A DNA stretch of 64,000 bases, from positions 3,444 through 67,443 of the forward strand of contig CAWCTB010000033.1 in NCBI GenBank assembly GCA_963798275.1, read 5' to 3'. Source of the stretch: CAWCTB01 sp963798275 (GTDB lineage: Bacteria > Acidobacteriota > Terriglobia > Terriglobales > Acidobacteriaceae). A model generated the notes under the pieces. That model was not told where the DNA came from. It saw nothing but the letters and a program-made list of their open reading frames with translations, and did no database searches. The translations under genes and the position numbers were made by a program. Positions 35,912 through 45,915 of the stretch are shown here, in pieces; position 1 is the first letter of the stretch; each line of letters begins with the position of its first letter.

Positions 35912-38137
35912 ATGACACCCATCGCGCGTTCCCTCGGCCAAGGCGTTAGTCGCGACAATCCGTATCCCATGGGCTATGGCGACGAATCGGGACCGCTCAT
36001 TCCGGAGCTGATCTGCATGCTTCGCAAGCGCAGTTTCCTGATCCTGGCGTTTGCTGCGGCGGGACTCCTGTTGGCGGCGCTTTACGTATTGGTCAAGGCG
36101 GCGCGCTACGAAGCGACCGCGGAGATCGAAGTGGCGCCCGCTGGGTCGAATTCGCTGGGCCTGGACGAACTGGTATCGAAGGCCTTCAGCGCTAATGACT
36201 CCGCCGTGCAGCTGCAGACGGCAGTGCAAGTGTTGCGCAGCCAGACCATCGCGACGGACGTGATGACCCAGCTAAAGATGGCGCAGCGCCGGGATTTTGC
36301 GGGCCCATGGCAGCAGCCGGAAGGGCGCGCTTTTGCGGCGATGCCGCCCACAGTACGGGAACGGCTGATCGAACGATTTCACAAGAGTCTCACCATAGAA
36401 GTGGTGCCGAAAACAGAGATCATCGCCCTGCACTTTCGGGCAGTTGATCCAAAACTCTCCTCCGATGCTGTAAATGCGCTGGTGGGAAGTTACCGCCAGC
36501 GCAATTTTCGCAGCAGCTACGAGTCGGCAGCGGAGGTATCGAGCTGGCTGTCCAAACAGACGGATGATCTGCAAGAGCGGGTCCGCGATGCGCAGGAGAA
36601 GCTGGCGGCGCTGGACCGGAGGACCGGACTGATCGGCGTGGATGAGACGGACAATATCGTGCTAAAGCGGCTGGAGCAGCTGGGCGAACAACTCACGGCG
36701 GCGGAATCGGAGCGCATCGTCAAGGAAGCACGCTATCGCATGGCGCAAGCCTCCAGCCCGGAGTTGATCGCCTCGCCGGTCGCGGATCCGAGCCTGCAGT
36801 TGCTGCGGACGCAGCAGGCGGAGCTGCACGTACAGTTCGCGCAAATGAGCGCGAAATTCGGCAAGAACTATCCCAAACTCAACGAACTGTCCAACCAGAT
36901 CGCGCGCGTCGACAGCGCGGTCGCAACCGAACTCACGAACCTGCAGGAGCGCTATCACAACGACTACGAGGCCGCCCTGCACTCCGAACAAATGCTGCGC
37001 ACCAGCTTCGAGCAGGAGAAGCAGAAAGCCTTCGGGCTGAACGAAGGATCGGCGCAGCGGGCCATCCTGAAGCGGGAGGTGGAATCGACACAACAACTCT
37101 ACGAGACGGTGCAGTTGAAATTGCAGCAGGCGGGCATCGCCGCCGGACTGGCGTCGGCGAACATCGCGGTGGTCGACGTGGCGCAAGTGCCTTCCGAACC
37201 GATTGAGCCCCGGCCGGGGATCGATCTCCTGCTGGGCCTGGGCGCAGGACTAACGGCGGGAACGATTACGGCACTGGCGGCGGAAGCCATGCGCGACGCC
37301 GTCAGGACCACCGACGACGCGGAGAACGCGGTTGCCCTGCCCGTGCTGGCGGTGGTGCCGCAAATTTCGCGAGGCCCACGCAAAGGCATGCGCAGGTTGA
37401 AGTTCTTCGACCGTTCGACGGCCATGCCCGCATCGCTGGTGGCGCTAGAAAGTCCGCATTCGCGGCCGGCCGAATCGTACCGGATGCTGCGCAGCTCACT
37501 GCTGTTCGGGTACGAAGGCGGACCGGCGAAGGTGATCGTGGTCACCAGCGCGATGCCCCGTGAGGGCAAAACTCTGACCGCCATGAATTGTGCGGTAGTG
37601 CTGGCACAACAGGGCGCACGGGTGTTGCTGGTGGACGCCGATCTGCGGCGGCCATCCATACACCACAGTTTCAACATGAGCCGCGAGCCCGGCCTGACGT
37701 CGCTGCTCAGCCATCGGACAGAACTGGAAGAAGCAATTTGCCGGGTTCCGGCGATGGCCAACCTTTCGGTGCTGAGCGCGGGCTTCAGCTCCGAACATCC
37801 GGGCGAGATGTTAAGTTCCCCCAGAATGCAGGAGTTGCTGGAGGGATGGCGCTCCCAGTACGACCACGTGGTGATCGACACACCTCCGGTGTCGATGACC
37901 AGCGACGCAGTCGTACTGGGAGCCCACGCTGACCTGGTGCTGATCGTGGTGCGCTCGGAAAGCACAACCCGGCAGGCGCTGCGGCGGACGCGCGACGTCC
38001 TGCAACGCAATCACGCGCCGCTGGGCGGGCTGATTCTCAACGCAATGAATACCCGCCTGCGGGACAACTACACGTATGCGGAGCTTCCGTTCTCCCAGCA
38101 TGCCGAGTCGGAGTATTACGTGGGGCCACATGCCTAG
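35912..38137 (+). CDS. Polysaccharide co-polymerase with tyrosine-kinase domain (Wzc/GumC-ExoP type)
   Basis: Controls chain length and links polymerisation to export. First transmembrane helix at about 32-52, long periplasmic coiled coil (residues 180-440), second helix at about 430-455 (LLLGLGAGLTAGTITALAAE), and a cytoplasmic BY-kinase domain: Walker A SAMPREGKT near residue 551, Walker A' VDADLRRPS near 575, Walker B VVIDTPPV near 655. The C-terminal tail is Tyr-rich (NYTYAELPF, SEYYVG), as expected for autophosphorylation. ATG at 35912. The stop is inside the start of the Wza-like gene (8-base overlap), so the two are coupled. Confidence 0.9.
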   Translation: MTPIARSLGQGVSRDNPYPMGYGDESGPLIPELICMLRKRSFLILAFAAAGLLLAALYVLVKAARYEATAEIEVAPAGSNSLGLDELVSKAFSANDSAVQLQTAVQVLRSQTIATDVMTQLKMAQRRDFAGPWQQPEGRAFAAMPPTVRERLIERFHKSLTIEVVPKTEIIALHFRAVDPKLSSDAVNALVGSYRQRNFRSSYESAAEVSSWLSKQTDDLQERVRDAQEKLAALDRRTGLIGVDETDNIVLKRLEQLGEQLTAAESERIVKEARYRMAQASSPELIASPVADPSLQLLRTQQAELHVQFAQMSAKFGKNYPKLNELSNQIARVDSAVATELTNLQERYHNDYEAALHSEQMLRTSFEQEKQKAFGLNEGSAQRAILKREVESTQQLYETVQLKLQQAGIAAGLASANIAVVDVAQVPSEPIEPRPGIDLLLGLGAGLTAGTITALAAEAMRDAVRTTDDAENAVALPVLAVVPQISRGPRKGMRRLKFFDRSTAMPASLVALESPHSRPAESYRMLRSSLLFGYEGGPAKVIVVTSAMPREGKTLTAMNCAVVLAQQGARVLLVDADLRRPSIHHSFNMSREPGLTSLLSHRTELEEAICRVPAMANLSVLSAGFSSEHPGEMLSSPRMQELLEGWRSQYDHVVIDTPPVSMTSDAVVLGAHADLVLIVVRSESTTRQALRRTRDVLQRNHAPLGGLILNAMNTRLRDNYTYAELPFSQHAESEYYVGPHA

Positions 38138-39165
38138 CTGCGTGCCTTGCGCGGCCCTACTGGTGGCATGGCTGCTGCTGGCGAGCACGGGCTGGGCGCA
38201 GGAGACGCCTTTTGCGATTTCGTCCTCGGCTTCACGAGAGTTTGCAGCATCGACCCAATCTCGGGACGAAATGCGCGGCGAAGCGAGGCCTGCGCCCGCC
38301 AGCGCTGCAGCGGAGGTGATGATGTCCACTGGCCAACCGGGCAGCACGGCTTCCCTGCAGATCGGCCCGGGCGACCTGATCGAGGTCGCGGTCTTCGACA
38401 CCCCTGAGCTCTCCCAGAGAGTGCGGGTCGACAACTCGGGCGCGATCACGCTGGCCATGGGCGGCGACGTACATGTCGCCGGGCTCACCGCGGAACAGGC
38501 GAAGCCGGCGATCGAAGCAGCCTTGCGAAAGGGTGAAATCCTGCGCGATCCGCATGTTTCGGTGCTGATCGTGGAGTACGCCACGCAGGGAGTCAGCGTG
38601 CTGGGAGAAGTGAAGAATCCGGGAGTGTACCCGTTGCTCGGGCAGCACACGGTACTGGATCTGATCAGCGCGGCCGGCGGTCCTCACGGCGTACGCCTCG
38701 AAGACGGCGATGCTCTTCCACCGAGGCGGTTCCGAGGAAACCATCGATCTCAGCTTGAAGACGGCATCCGGGAGGCCATCGCAATCCGATGCGATGGTGG
38801 CTCCGGGAGACCGCATCGTGGTCCGGCGGGCGGGAGTGGTCTACGTGCTCGGCGACGTGGGCAAGCCGGGAGGGTACCTGACGGACCGCGAGAACACGAT
38901 CACCGTGCTGCAAGCGCTGGCTCTTGCCCAGGGGATCAACAAAACCGCGCAGATGAATGGCACGCTCATTCGTACGAGCGCCATGGGCCGACAGCAAACG
39001 CAGCTGGAACTGAAACGCATCCTCTCCGGCGAGAGCGCCGACCCAACGTTGCAGGATGGCGACATCCTGTATGTCCCGGTCAGCGGTGCGAAAGAGTGGG
39101 GCAGCAAAACCATCAATTCCATTCTGCAGATGGCGGTCGGGGTGGTGGTGTATGGAGTGTTCTAG
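38130..39165 (+). CDS. Wza-like polysaccharide export protein (one frameshift)
   Basis: Outer-membrane export channel. Signal peptide (ALLVAWLLLASTGWAQ), polysaccharide biosynthesis/export domain (QIGPGDLIEVAVFDTPELSQ), then SLBB domains (GVSVLGEVKNPGVYPLLG and GVVYVLGDVGKPGGYLTD). A one-base loss near 38690, between ISAAGG and the AMLFHRGGSEETIDLSL segment, splits it; both pieces are otherwise well conserved. No lipobox Cys follows the signal, unlike E. coli Wza. Ends TINSILQMAVGVVVYGVF, probably a membrane-inserting helix. About 345 residues; overlaps genes on both sides. Confidence 0.88.
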
Positions 39166-39874
39166 CAACAGGAACCGACCGGGCTCGCGAAATCGGGGGC
39201 TGTGGATCGCGGTGTTCGGCCCGGATGGCGCGGGAAAGTCGGGCGTAATCGAGCGGCTGAGGGAAGGGCTGGCGTGGACGTATGCGGTGCGCCATCACAT
39301 TCACCTGCGGCCCATGATCGGCCGCCGGGGTGAAGCCCGGCACGGTGGTGACAAATCCGCACGCCAAGGAGCCACGGGGAGGGCTGGCTTCGGCGGTCAA
39401 GGCGGTGTACCTGTTTCTCGATCACCTGCTGGGGTATTGGCTGGTCATCCGGCCGAGACTGCGCGCGGGACATTTTGTTGCGTTCGATCGCTACTTTCAG
39501 GACTATCTGATCGATCCGCGGCGCTATCGACTTTCGCAGTCCGGGGTCGCGATGGCCAGGTTATTTCTGCGTTCGTGCCGCAGCCGAACTTGTGCTTCGT
39601 ACTCGATGTCCCAGCCAAAGAACTGCAGCGGCGCAAGCCTGAGGTGAGCTTCGCCGAGTCGGAACGGCAGCGCGAGGAATATCGCCGCGTCTTCTCGGCA
39701 ATGAATAACGCGGTCATTGTGAATGGCGACCGACCCGTGAGTGAAGTGACGGACGAGGTCAGGTCGCGAATCCTCCAATTCCTCTCGCAACGGGATGAAC
39801 GACTGCGCAATGGGGACGAGGGCCTGGCAGCGATGACCGTTCCGGAAGGAGCTTGTGGATCGAGTGACAGCTAG
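39152..39874 (+). CDS. Thymidylate kinase-like P-loop protein (two frameshifts)
   Basis: Nucleotide/sugar kinase-like P-loop fold: Walker A VFGPDGAGKSGVIERL near the start, DRYFQDYLIDPRRYRLS (the DR(Y/F) block of the thymidylate kinase family) in the middle, and a C-terminal adenylate-kinase-like part NLCFVLDVPAKELQRRKPE. Frames change near 39325 and 39560. Proteins of this kind are found in exopolysaccharide loci rather than in nucleotide metabolism; the substrate is not known. ATG at 39152 overlaps the Wza-like stop; the gene overlaps the next by 20 bases. About 240 residues. Confidence 0.7.
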   Translation: MECSSNRNRPGSRNRGLWIAVFGPDGAGKSGVIERLREGLAWTYAVRHHIHLRPMIGRRGEARHGGDKSARQGATGRAGFGGQGGVPVSRSPAGVLAGHPAETARGTFCCVRSLLSGLSDRSAALSTFAVRGRDGQVISAFVPQPNLCFVLDVPAKELQRRKPEVSFAESERQREEYRRVFSAMNNAVIVNGDRPVSEVTDEVRSRILQFLSQRDERLRNGDEGLAAMTVPEGACGSSDS

Positions 39875-40898
39875 ACAATTCATCGCGCTCGGACCGGGCG
39901 ATACACCACGCTGGCTGCTGCCGCTGGGCGAACCGCAGATTGTGGAAGCGCTGCGCGGATGGCAACCGCGGAGATGGTGGACTCGCCTGGCATGGCAGGG
40001 AGTGCGAGCCGCGGTGCGATGCGGCAAGCTGGATTCGGTACCGTATGCGAGGTGCTTGCGTCTGGATTGGATCTCCGCCGTGGATTGGAGAAAGTTTGGC
40101 TGGTCAAGACGGGAAGACCCCATCCCCGTGCTGCACCTGGGGACCGCCGGACCGGCGCGAAAGGTCATCGTTCACCTGGTCGATCGCGGACAGCATGCGA
40201 TGTGAACTGATCGTCAAAGTGCCACTTACCCCGGTTGCCGCAGTGGCCATCCTGCGGGAGGCGGACATTTTGACCGCAGGTTGTCCGCGACGGAATTCCG
40301 GGGACGCCCCGGCTAGTCCACGCAGACAGGCACCAGGGCGTGTCGGCACAAACAGTGGTCGAGGGAACGGCCGACGGGCGGGTCCTGACCGCTCAGCACT
40401 GGCGAACCTTGAAGTCGCTGGAACTGCCGGAGGAAGGTATCCGACTGACAGAGATGGTGCTGGAACTGCAGGGACAGATTTCCGGGCGCCGAGATTTGGC
40501 GGGCGAGGCCGCTCTGCAGATGGCATTCATGCAGATGGCCGATGACGCGCCGCTGCGCGCCTGCTGGATCCACGGCGACTTCGCTCCGTGGAACATCAAG
40601 CGCCGGTCAGACGGATCCATGGGCTTGGTCGATTGGGAGGACGCGCGGCGAGGCGGTCTTCCGCTGCAGGATGCCTTCCATTACACGCACATGCAACGTC
40701 ACGTCTTCGGCAGCAAAAGACGTCCGGCCTTTCGCGAGCTGAGCGAGCCGGCCCGTGACTCTGGGCATCGACGACCCTCACTGCCGGAAGCTGGAGCTGG
40801 CGTACCTGGCCACGTCGTACGTCCGGCAGCGGCAGCGCGGCAATGGCGGTTTTGCCGATTATCTGCTGGGCACGCTTTCGCTGGCGGTGCGCGCTTAA
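39855..40898 (+). CDS. Aminoglycoside phosphotransferase (APH)-like protein (several frameshifts)
   Basis: Starts at GTG 39855 with GGAAGGAG ahead. The N-terminal part (FIALGPGDTPRWLLPLGEP) is typical of APH-like proteins in exopolysaccharide clusters; the C-terminal kinase lobe shows CWIHGDFAPWNIKR (HGDxxxxN catalytic loop) and MGLVDWEDARRGG (Mg-binding D). Frame changes near 40195, 40290 and 40745 must be repaired to reach LAYLATSYVRQRQRGN and the stop at 40898. The fold phosphorylates small hydroxyl compounds; here a sugar or lipid carrier is a guess from context. With repair about 347 residues. Confidence 0.65.
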
Positions 40899-40935
40899 CC
40901 ATAACCGCATCGCCTGGCCAAGTTTCATTCTCTCC

Positions 40936-42105
40936 ATGCATTGCAGTTCATCGGGTATCGGTTCCGTAACCCATCGGACGCTTGTGTCGCGCACCATCCG
41001 GCGAGACCTGTGCGCGCAGTTGCTGGCGGCGCTCAACGTGTCCGGGATTCCGTATTGCGTCCTGGGCCACAGCACGGAAGGTCCGCGCTTCGACCGCTCC
41101 GATGTCGACATCGTGGTTCAGCCGCGGGAGGAAGAACGCTTTGTACAGGTTCTGCAATCGGTCGCTGCCGAGACCGGAGCCCGGCTGGTGCAGGACATAC
41201 GGCATGAGACAAGCGGGCGCTACTTCGTGATGGCCAAGCAGGTGGACGGCCATCTCGGCTTTCTCAATCCCGACTGCACGACCGACTATCGCAAGCTGGG
41301 CCGCCTGTGGTTGCGCGCCGAGGAACTGTTGCGGGACCGGCAGAAACATCGGCAAGAATACTGGGCGCCGTCCGTGCCGGGACGCTTTCTCTATTACCTG
41401 GCGAAGAAGGTGCTGAAGCAGTCGATATCGTCGGAGGGTTGGGCGTACCTGCACAAGACGTACCAGGCTGCGCCGGCCGATTGCGATGAGCAGATGCTGG
41501 GTTTCTGGGAGCCGGCGACGGCCGGGAAACTGCGGGCTGCCATGCTTCGTGACGATCTGGAATGGCTTCGCCGCAGTCTGCCGGAGCTGCGGGCTCAATT
41601 GCTGGCCTCGCCGCGCAGGGAGGGCTTGATCTCCCGACGGATGCAACAGTTTCGCAACCTTGGCCGGATAGCCCGGCGGTTGGTTTCGCCGACCGGCTTG
41701 CTGGTGACGGTGAGCGGCGCGGCCCCGGTGGGGCGGCAGATGCTGGCGCAGCGGCTCCTCCTCGATCTGGCGCCTGGGTTTCGCCGGACGCACTTGATCG
41801 CGGCCGAGCGAGTGCGAACGTCGACGATGAGCAGACTGCTCGGGCCGCTCCTGATATTTGCGATGCTGGTGCGCTCCACGCTGGTAGTAGTGGATCAGGA
41901 CGATCCGGTGCTGCGCTTTCTGTGCCGCGGCGTTGCGGTTGCGTGGGACGAGACGGAGTCGCTGGAACAGAATGCCGCCGCTGCGAGCTCGAAGATCCTT
42001 GGCGCTCTGGCGGGCCGGTTGGCGCGACGTCTGCGGTCGCACGGCGCCGGTGGCGTGGAACAGCAGTTCGCGCCTTCACCGCAACGGCAAATCTTTGACA
42101 ACTAG
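40936..42105 (+). CDS. Nucleotidyltransferase-fold protein with degenerate kinase P-loop
   Basis: N-terminal half looks like the NTase-fold module found in polysaccharide loci (GIPYCVLGHSTEGP then DRSDVDIVVQ, giving the paired Asp of the NTase site). After a helical linker the C-terminal half resembles the thymidylate-kinase-like partner domain, but the P-loop reads SGAAPVGRQMLAQRL: the Lys-Ser/Thr of Walker A is lost, so it should not bind ATP normally. A DQDD motif is seen later (STLVVVDQDDP). ATG 40936 chosen; upstream sequence belongs to the APH-like gene. 389 residues. In-frame and undamaged, unlike its two predecessors. Function unknown. Confidence 0.6.
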   Translation: MHCSSSGIGSVTHRTLVSRTIRRDLCAQLLAALNVSGIPYCVLGHSTEGPRFDRSDVDIVVQPREEERFVQVLQSVAAETGARLVQDIRHETSGRYFVMAKQVDGHLGFLNPDCTTDYRKLGRLWLRAEELLRDRQKHRQEYWAPSVPGRFLYYLAKKVLKQSISSEGWAYLHKTYQAAPADCDEQMLGFWEPATAGKLRAAMLRDDLEWLRRSLPELRAQLLASPRREGLISRRMQQFRNLGRIARRLVSPTGLLVTVSGAAPVGRQMLAQRLLLDLAPGFRRTHLIAAERVRTSTMSRLLGPLLIFAMLVRSTLVVVDQDDPVLRFLCRGVAVAWDETESLEQNAAAASSKILGALAGRLARRLRSHGAGGVEQQFAPSPQRQIFDN

Positions 42106-42169
42106 AGGCCATCGAAAACGGAGTTACGGCAGAGATCAAGAGGGTGCGGGAGAGTCCGGATATTCCTCG

Positions 42170-42415
42170 CCGACTAAACAGGCTGCGGAAAAGTATGGGA
42201 ACGCGAAGAAGAAGCAGATTCCTCGGGGCTGAAGCCCCTCGGAATGACAGAATATAAGGACTTGCACGGCGCACCTAAAGGTGCGCCCCTTCAAAAACGC
42301 TGAACGAAACTGCATTTCCCCGCGGCCTGTAAAGTCAGCTCGGGAGGGCAAAGATAAAGGGCTCAGACGCTGGCCCTTCGGCTCGCTCAGGGCAGGCTCT
42401 GAAGGCCAGCTCTAC
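42170..42415. repeat. Cluster of palindromic repeats inside the exopolysaccharide operon
   Basis: Holds GGGGC-TGAA-GCCCC at 42225-42238, GGCGCACC-TAAA-GGTGCGCC at 42268-42287, and GCTGGCC ... GGCCAGC arms at 42369-42410 whose loop has been replaced by a GC-rich segment of about 28 bases (cttcggctcgctcagggc and more). The 400-base gap 42106-42505 holds no gene. Confidence 0.75.
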
Positions 42416-42505
42416 CCGATCAGCGCATTTCTCCGCAGCCTCTCGATTTGTGCCCTATCAAAACTGATTTATGAAATGGCTTGATGGCATCCGGGAAGGC
42501 TTACT

Positions 42506-43769
42506 TTGACTCGAATTCTTTTATCGGCTTATGCCTGCGAACCGGGAAAGGGATCGGAGCCCGCCGTAGGCTGGATGTGGGCGACCCAGCTCGCTGCTGC
42601 CGGGCACGAAGTGGTCGTGCTCACCCGGGAAAGCAATCGGCAGGCGATCGAGGCCAGCCGAACGGGGGCGGTGCGCACGCGCTTAACGCTTCGTCTATTA
42701 CGACCTTCCCGCGTGGGCGCGAAAGTGGAAACGGCGCGAGCGCTGGAGGCGGCTCTATTACTGGCTGTGGCAATGGGGCGCATACCGGAAAGCGCAGCAG
42801 TTGGTGCGAGCCGGCCTGCACTTCGACTTCGTGCAGCATGTGACCTTTGTGAGTCTGCGCGCTCCGAGCTTCATGGGATTGCTGGACATTCCGTTTTATT
42901 TTGGGCCGGTGTCAGGCGGGGAAGAGGTGCCCCGCCGCTTGTTGGAGGGCATGTCGTGGCGGGCGAGGCTCGCCGAAGGAGTTCGTTCGTGCGCCAACCG
43001 GCTTGTTCGCTTCGATCCGCTGATGCGGATGACGTTTCGCACCGCGGCGCGCATCTACCTGACCTCGCCGGACTCCGTTCGCCTGATACCAGCCCGCTAC
43101 CGGAAGAAGTGTGAGGTCCAGTTCGGGGTGCACCTCCGCCGCGAGTACCTCGGCTGGACGGGCAGACACGCGCCGCGATACGGGCCGGTGTTCCGCCTGC
43201 TGTACGCCGGACGATTTCTGGAGTGGAAGGGGCTGGCGATCGCGCTGAAAGCGGTGCGAATTCTACGTGACGAGGGAGTACCGGTCGAGTTCACCCTGAT
43301 CGGCGATGGGCCGGCCGAGGCGCGGCTGCGCCAGCAAGCAAGCCAGCTCGGGATCGAGTCGCATGTCCGCTGGAAGAGATGGCTGTCGTTCGCCGAGTTG
43401 CAGCGTGAATATCAGGCCCACCATGTCTTCCTGTTTCCCAGCCTGCGCGATTCGGGAGGCATGGCGCTGCTGGAAGCCCTGGCCCACGGAGTGCCGGCGG
43501 TCTGCGCTGACGTTGGCGGTCCGGGCCAAATTGTCACGGAAACGTGCGGCAGAGTGATCCGTACGCAAGGCAAGAGCCGGGGCGAAGTGATCGCGGGTTT
43601 TGCCGAGGCGTTGCAGGAGCTGGCGCAAAACCGGGGCCTGCTCGACCGGCTGAGCATCGGGGCGCGACGGCGCGCCTGGGACTTCGAATTCGGCCCGGCG
43701 ATCGAGCGGGTCTATCCATCGCCTATCCCGTCCGCTGCAGGCGAGCGGGCCGAGCAGACGGCGTCATGA
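42506..43769 (+). CDS. Glycosyltransferase family 4 (one frameshift)
   Basis: GT-B transferase. N-terminal acceptor domain: TRILLSAYACEPGKGSEPAV and GHEVVVLTRESNRQAIE; C-terminal donor domain: RLLYAGRFLEWKGLAIALKA, FTLIGDGPAEARLRQ, FPSLRDSGGMALLEAL and ADVGGPGQIV (EX7E-type region). A frame change near 42690 splits the N-terminal domain; the segment RFVYYDLPAW in the other frame bridges it. Start is a TTG at 42506 with GGGAAGG ahead. First gene after the in-operon repeat cluster; its stop overlaps the next ATG (ATGA). Confidence 0.87.
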
Positions 43770-45128
43770 TGGCAAGCGCTGCGATCGACGAAATGGCGGC
43801 TGTCCCGATAGCCGCTCCAAGACGGGATTTCGCTGGAGAACCAGCCGCCGTGCGCGCGCTGCGGGTCCTGGTTTTGCTCGGCCTGTTCTCGTTGATGTTC
43901 CTGCCCGAGTATGTGCAGGGAAACGGAGACCCCGGCACGAAGAGCTTTCTGTATGCGCAGGTGGCCGGTGGCTTTCGCCTGATCGATGTTGTCCTGATCG
44001 TGGTTGGGGTAACGCACGCGGCCGCGAATAGCGCTTCGAGGAAGAGGGCAGTCCGGCTTCCCCGCGACATGAAGGCCGCGCTGCTGTTTTTTGGATTCGC
44101 AGTCATGATCAGCATCGGCAACGGCGTGATGCATGACGGTCAAAACCTTTTCTTCGACTGGCGCGCCATCGCGCTCGGGAATCGGTCTCTACTTCGTCTA
44201 CGTGACCTGGATCCGGAACTCTGCTGAGGCAGTCTTTGCGGCCACGCTTTTCGGCGGCTATGTGGCCTGCCGGGTTGGCATGCTGTACGCGCAGTATCTG
44301 GCGGGAAGCGGAACCATGCTGCTGGGGCTGCGCATCCCGGTGTTCGACGGGCCTACGCTTTCGGCGATTGTCTTCGCGGCGTTGCTTGGGTTTGCGCTCG
44401 CGGGCCGGTCGGCAGGGAGGGCCGCTGGCATGTGGCTGGTGGCGAGCGGGGCCGCGTCGCTGCTGGTGGTGCTGTGCTTTCGCCGGACGTACTGGACGGA
44501 ACTGGCGCTGGGAGCAGCACTGCTCATGGTCCTGCGGGGGCAACGGCGGACGGTGTTGCTGGTGGTGCTGGCACTGGCGGTTGCGACCGCCTTCCTGGCG
44601 CTGGGCGCGCCGTTGTCCGACCGGCTGCGCAGCTTGAATTTTCTGGAAAGCAGTTCGCATTACAGCGGCGACAACGCCGACCACGTTGGCGATCTGCAGG
44701 ACGCCTGGGCCCAGATCAAGGAAGCGCCGATTCTGGGGCTGGGGCTGGGGCGCTCGTATCCGACGTGGGAGATTCGCAACTGGAAAGACGAGTCGGTGAT
44801 GGTGCACAACGCGGCGCTGCACGTCTGGTTGAAGTACGGAATTCCGGGGCTGGTGTCGTACCTGATGTTCCACGCTGCGCTTTTCCGGCATCTGCAGAGC
44901 CGGTTGAAGGAGCTACAAGGCGCTCGAGCCGCGGTGGTGAGCGCCATCTTCGTGTACCTGGTTGCGCAATTCGTAGTTTCGCTCGGCTTCGCACCGTGGC
45001 CGTACTCAGCGGTGCAATCCACCAATCTGATTGCATTCCTATTGGCAGAAACATTCTGCCGGGACCACCATGCCACTTCCATCACTTACGGTCGTCACCC
45101 CCTCGTACAACTGCGGCGAGTATCTTGA
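43766..45128 (+). CDS. O-antigen ligase/polymerase (Wzy-like) membrane protein (one frameshift)
   Basis: Multi-spanning membrane protein with about ten helices and a large external loop carrying GLGLGRSYPTWEIRNWKDE and MVHNAALHVWLKYGIPGLV, which is the conserved block of the O-antigen ligase family (HN, G.P.). Joins or ligates repeat units at the periplasmic face. One extra G near 44180 separates WRAIAL from the GIGLYFVYVTWIRN segment. ATG at 43766 overlaps the GT4 stop; the 3' end overlaps the next gene by 59 bases, so the last residues may belong to a shorter version. About 453 residues. Confidence 0.85.
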
Positions 45129-45915
45129 AGACGCGATTCTGAGCGTTCTGCGGCAGCCGGAAGTTGCTGTAGAACACATCGTCCAGGATGCGGTCTCGAC
45201 GGATGGCTCCACGCTGCAGATCCTGTCGCGCTACCCGCACGTGCAGTGGACCTCGGAGCCCGACAACGGACAGTCGGACGCGATCAACCGCGGATTTCTG
45301 TGCGCCACCGGCGACCTGGTGGGCTGGTTGAATGCAGATGACTACTACCTTCCCGGAGGCCTGGAGGCCATTTGCCGCGCTGCGAAGGAGCATCCGGAGG
45401 CCGACGTGTTTTACGGCGACTGCGTGTTCGTCGATGGCCAGGGACGCATTGTGCGCTCCAAGGTCGAGCACAGGTTTGATCGGGAAATACTTCTGTATTT
45501 CGGTTGCTACATTCCTTCCACCTCCACCTTCTTCCGCAGGCGAGTGGTCGAGAAGCATCTTCTCGACTGCAATTTCCGCGTCGCCATGGACTTTGAGTAT
45601 TTTGCACGGCTGGCGGCCGCGGGCTGCAAGTTTCACTACGTGCCGCAGTTTATCGCCGCGTTTCGCTGGCACGCGAGCAACGTCAGCCTGCAGCATGTGG
45701 AGCGGCGGGCGCACGAGCGCAGGCTGGTGCAACTCAAGTTCGCGGGAGTTCATTCGCAGCGAGAGCTGGAACTGTTGCGGCAGTGGTGCCGGGCCAAGCG
45801 GATAGCACGCAAGCTCAGCAGCGGGAACTTCGTTCGCGAGCTGAGCATACGCCAGAAGATCGGCGAACCGACGCGCTGGATGAGCGAAGAGGCAATCTCC
45901 CCGTGCCCAATCTAA
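45070..45915 (+). CDS. Glycosyltransferase family 2
   Basis: GT-A transferase of 281 residues. PSLTVVTPSYNCGEYLEDAI opens the nucleotide-binding fold, SEPDNGQSDAINRGF and GWLNADDYYLPGG give the metal-binding DxD block, and STSTFFRRRVVEKHL/MDFEYFARLAAAG the acceptor side. No transmembrane helix. ATG at 45070 lies inside the end of the Wzy-like gene; upstream reading frame belongs to that gene. Intact. Its product probably adds one sugar of the repeat unit on the inner face of the membrane. Confidence 0.9.
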   Translation: MPLPSLTVVTPSYNCGEYLEDAILSVLRQPEVAVEHIVQDAVSTDGSTLQILSRYPHVQWTSEPDNGQSDAINRGFLCATGDLVGWLNADDYYLPGGLEAICRAAKEHPEADVFYGDCVFVDGQGRIVRSKVEHRFDREILLYFGCYIPSTSTFFRRRVVEKHLLDCNFRVAMDFEYFARLAAAGCKFHYVPQFIAAFRWHASNVSLQHVERRAHERRLVQLKFAGVHSQRELELLRQWCRAKRIARKLSSGNFVRELSIRQKIGEPTRWMSEEAISPCPI

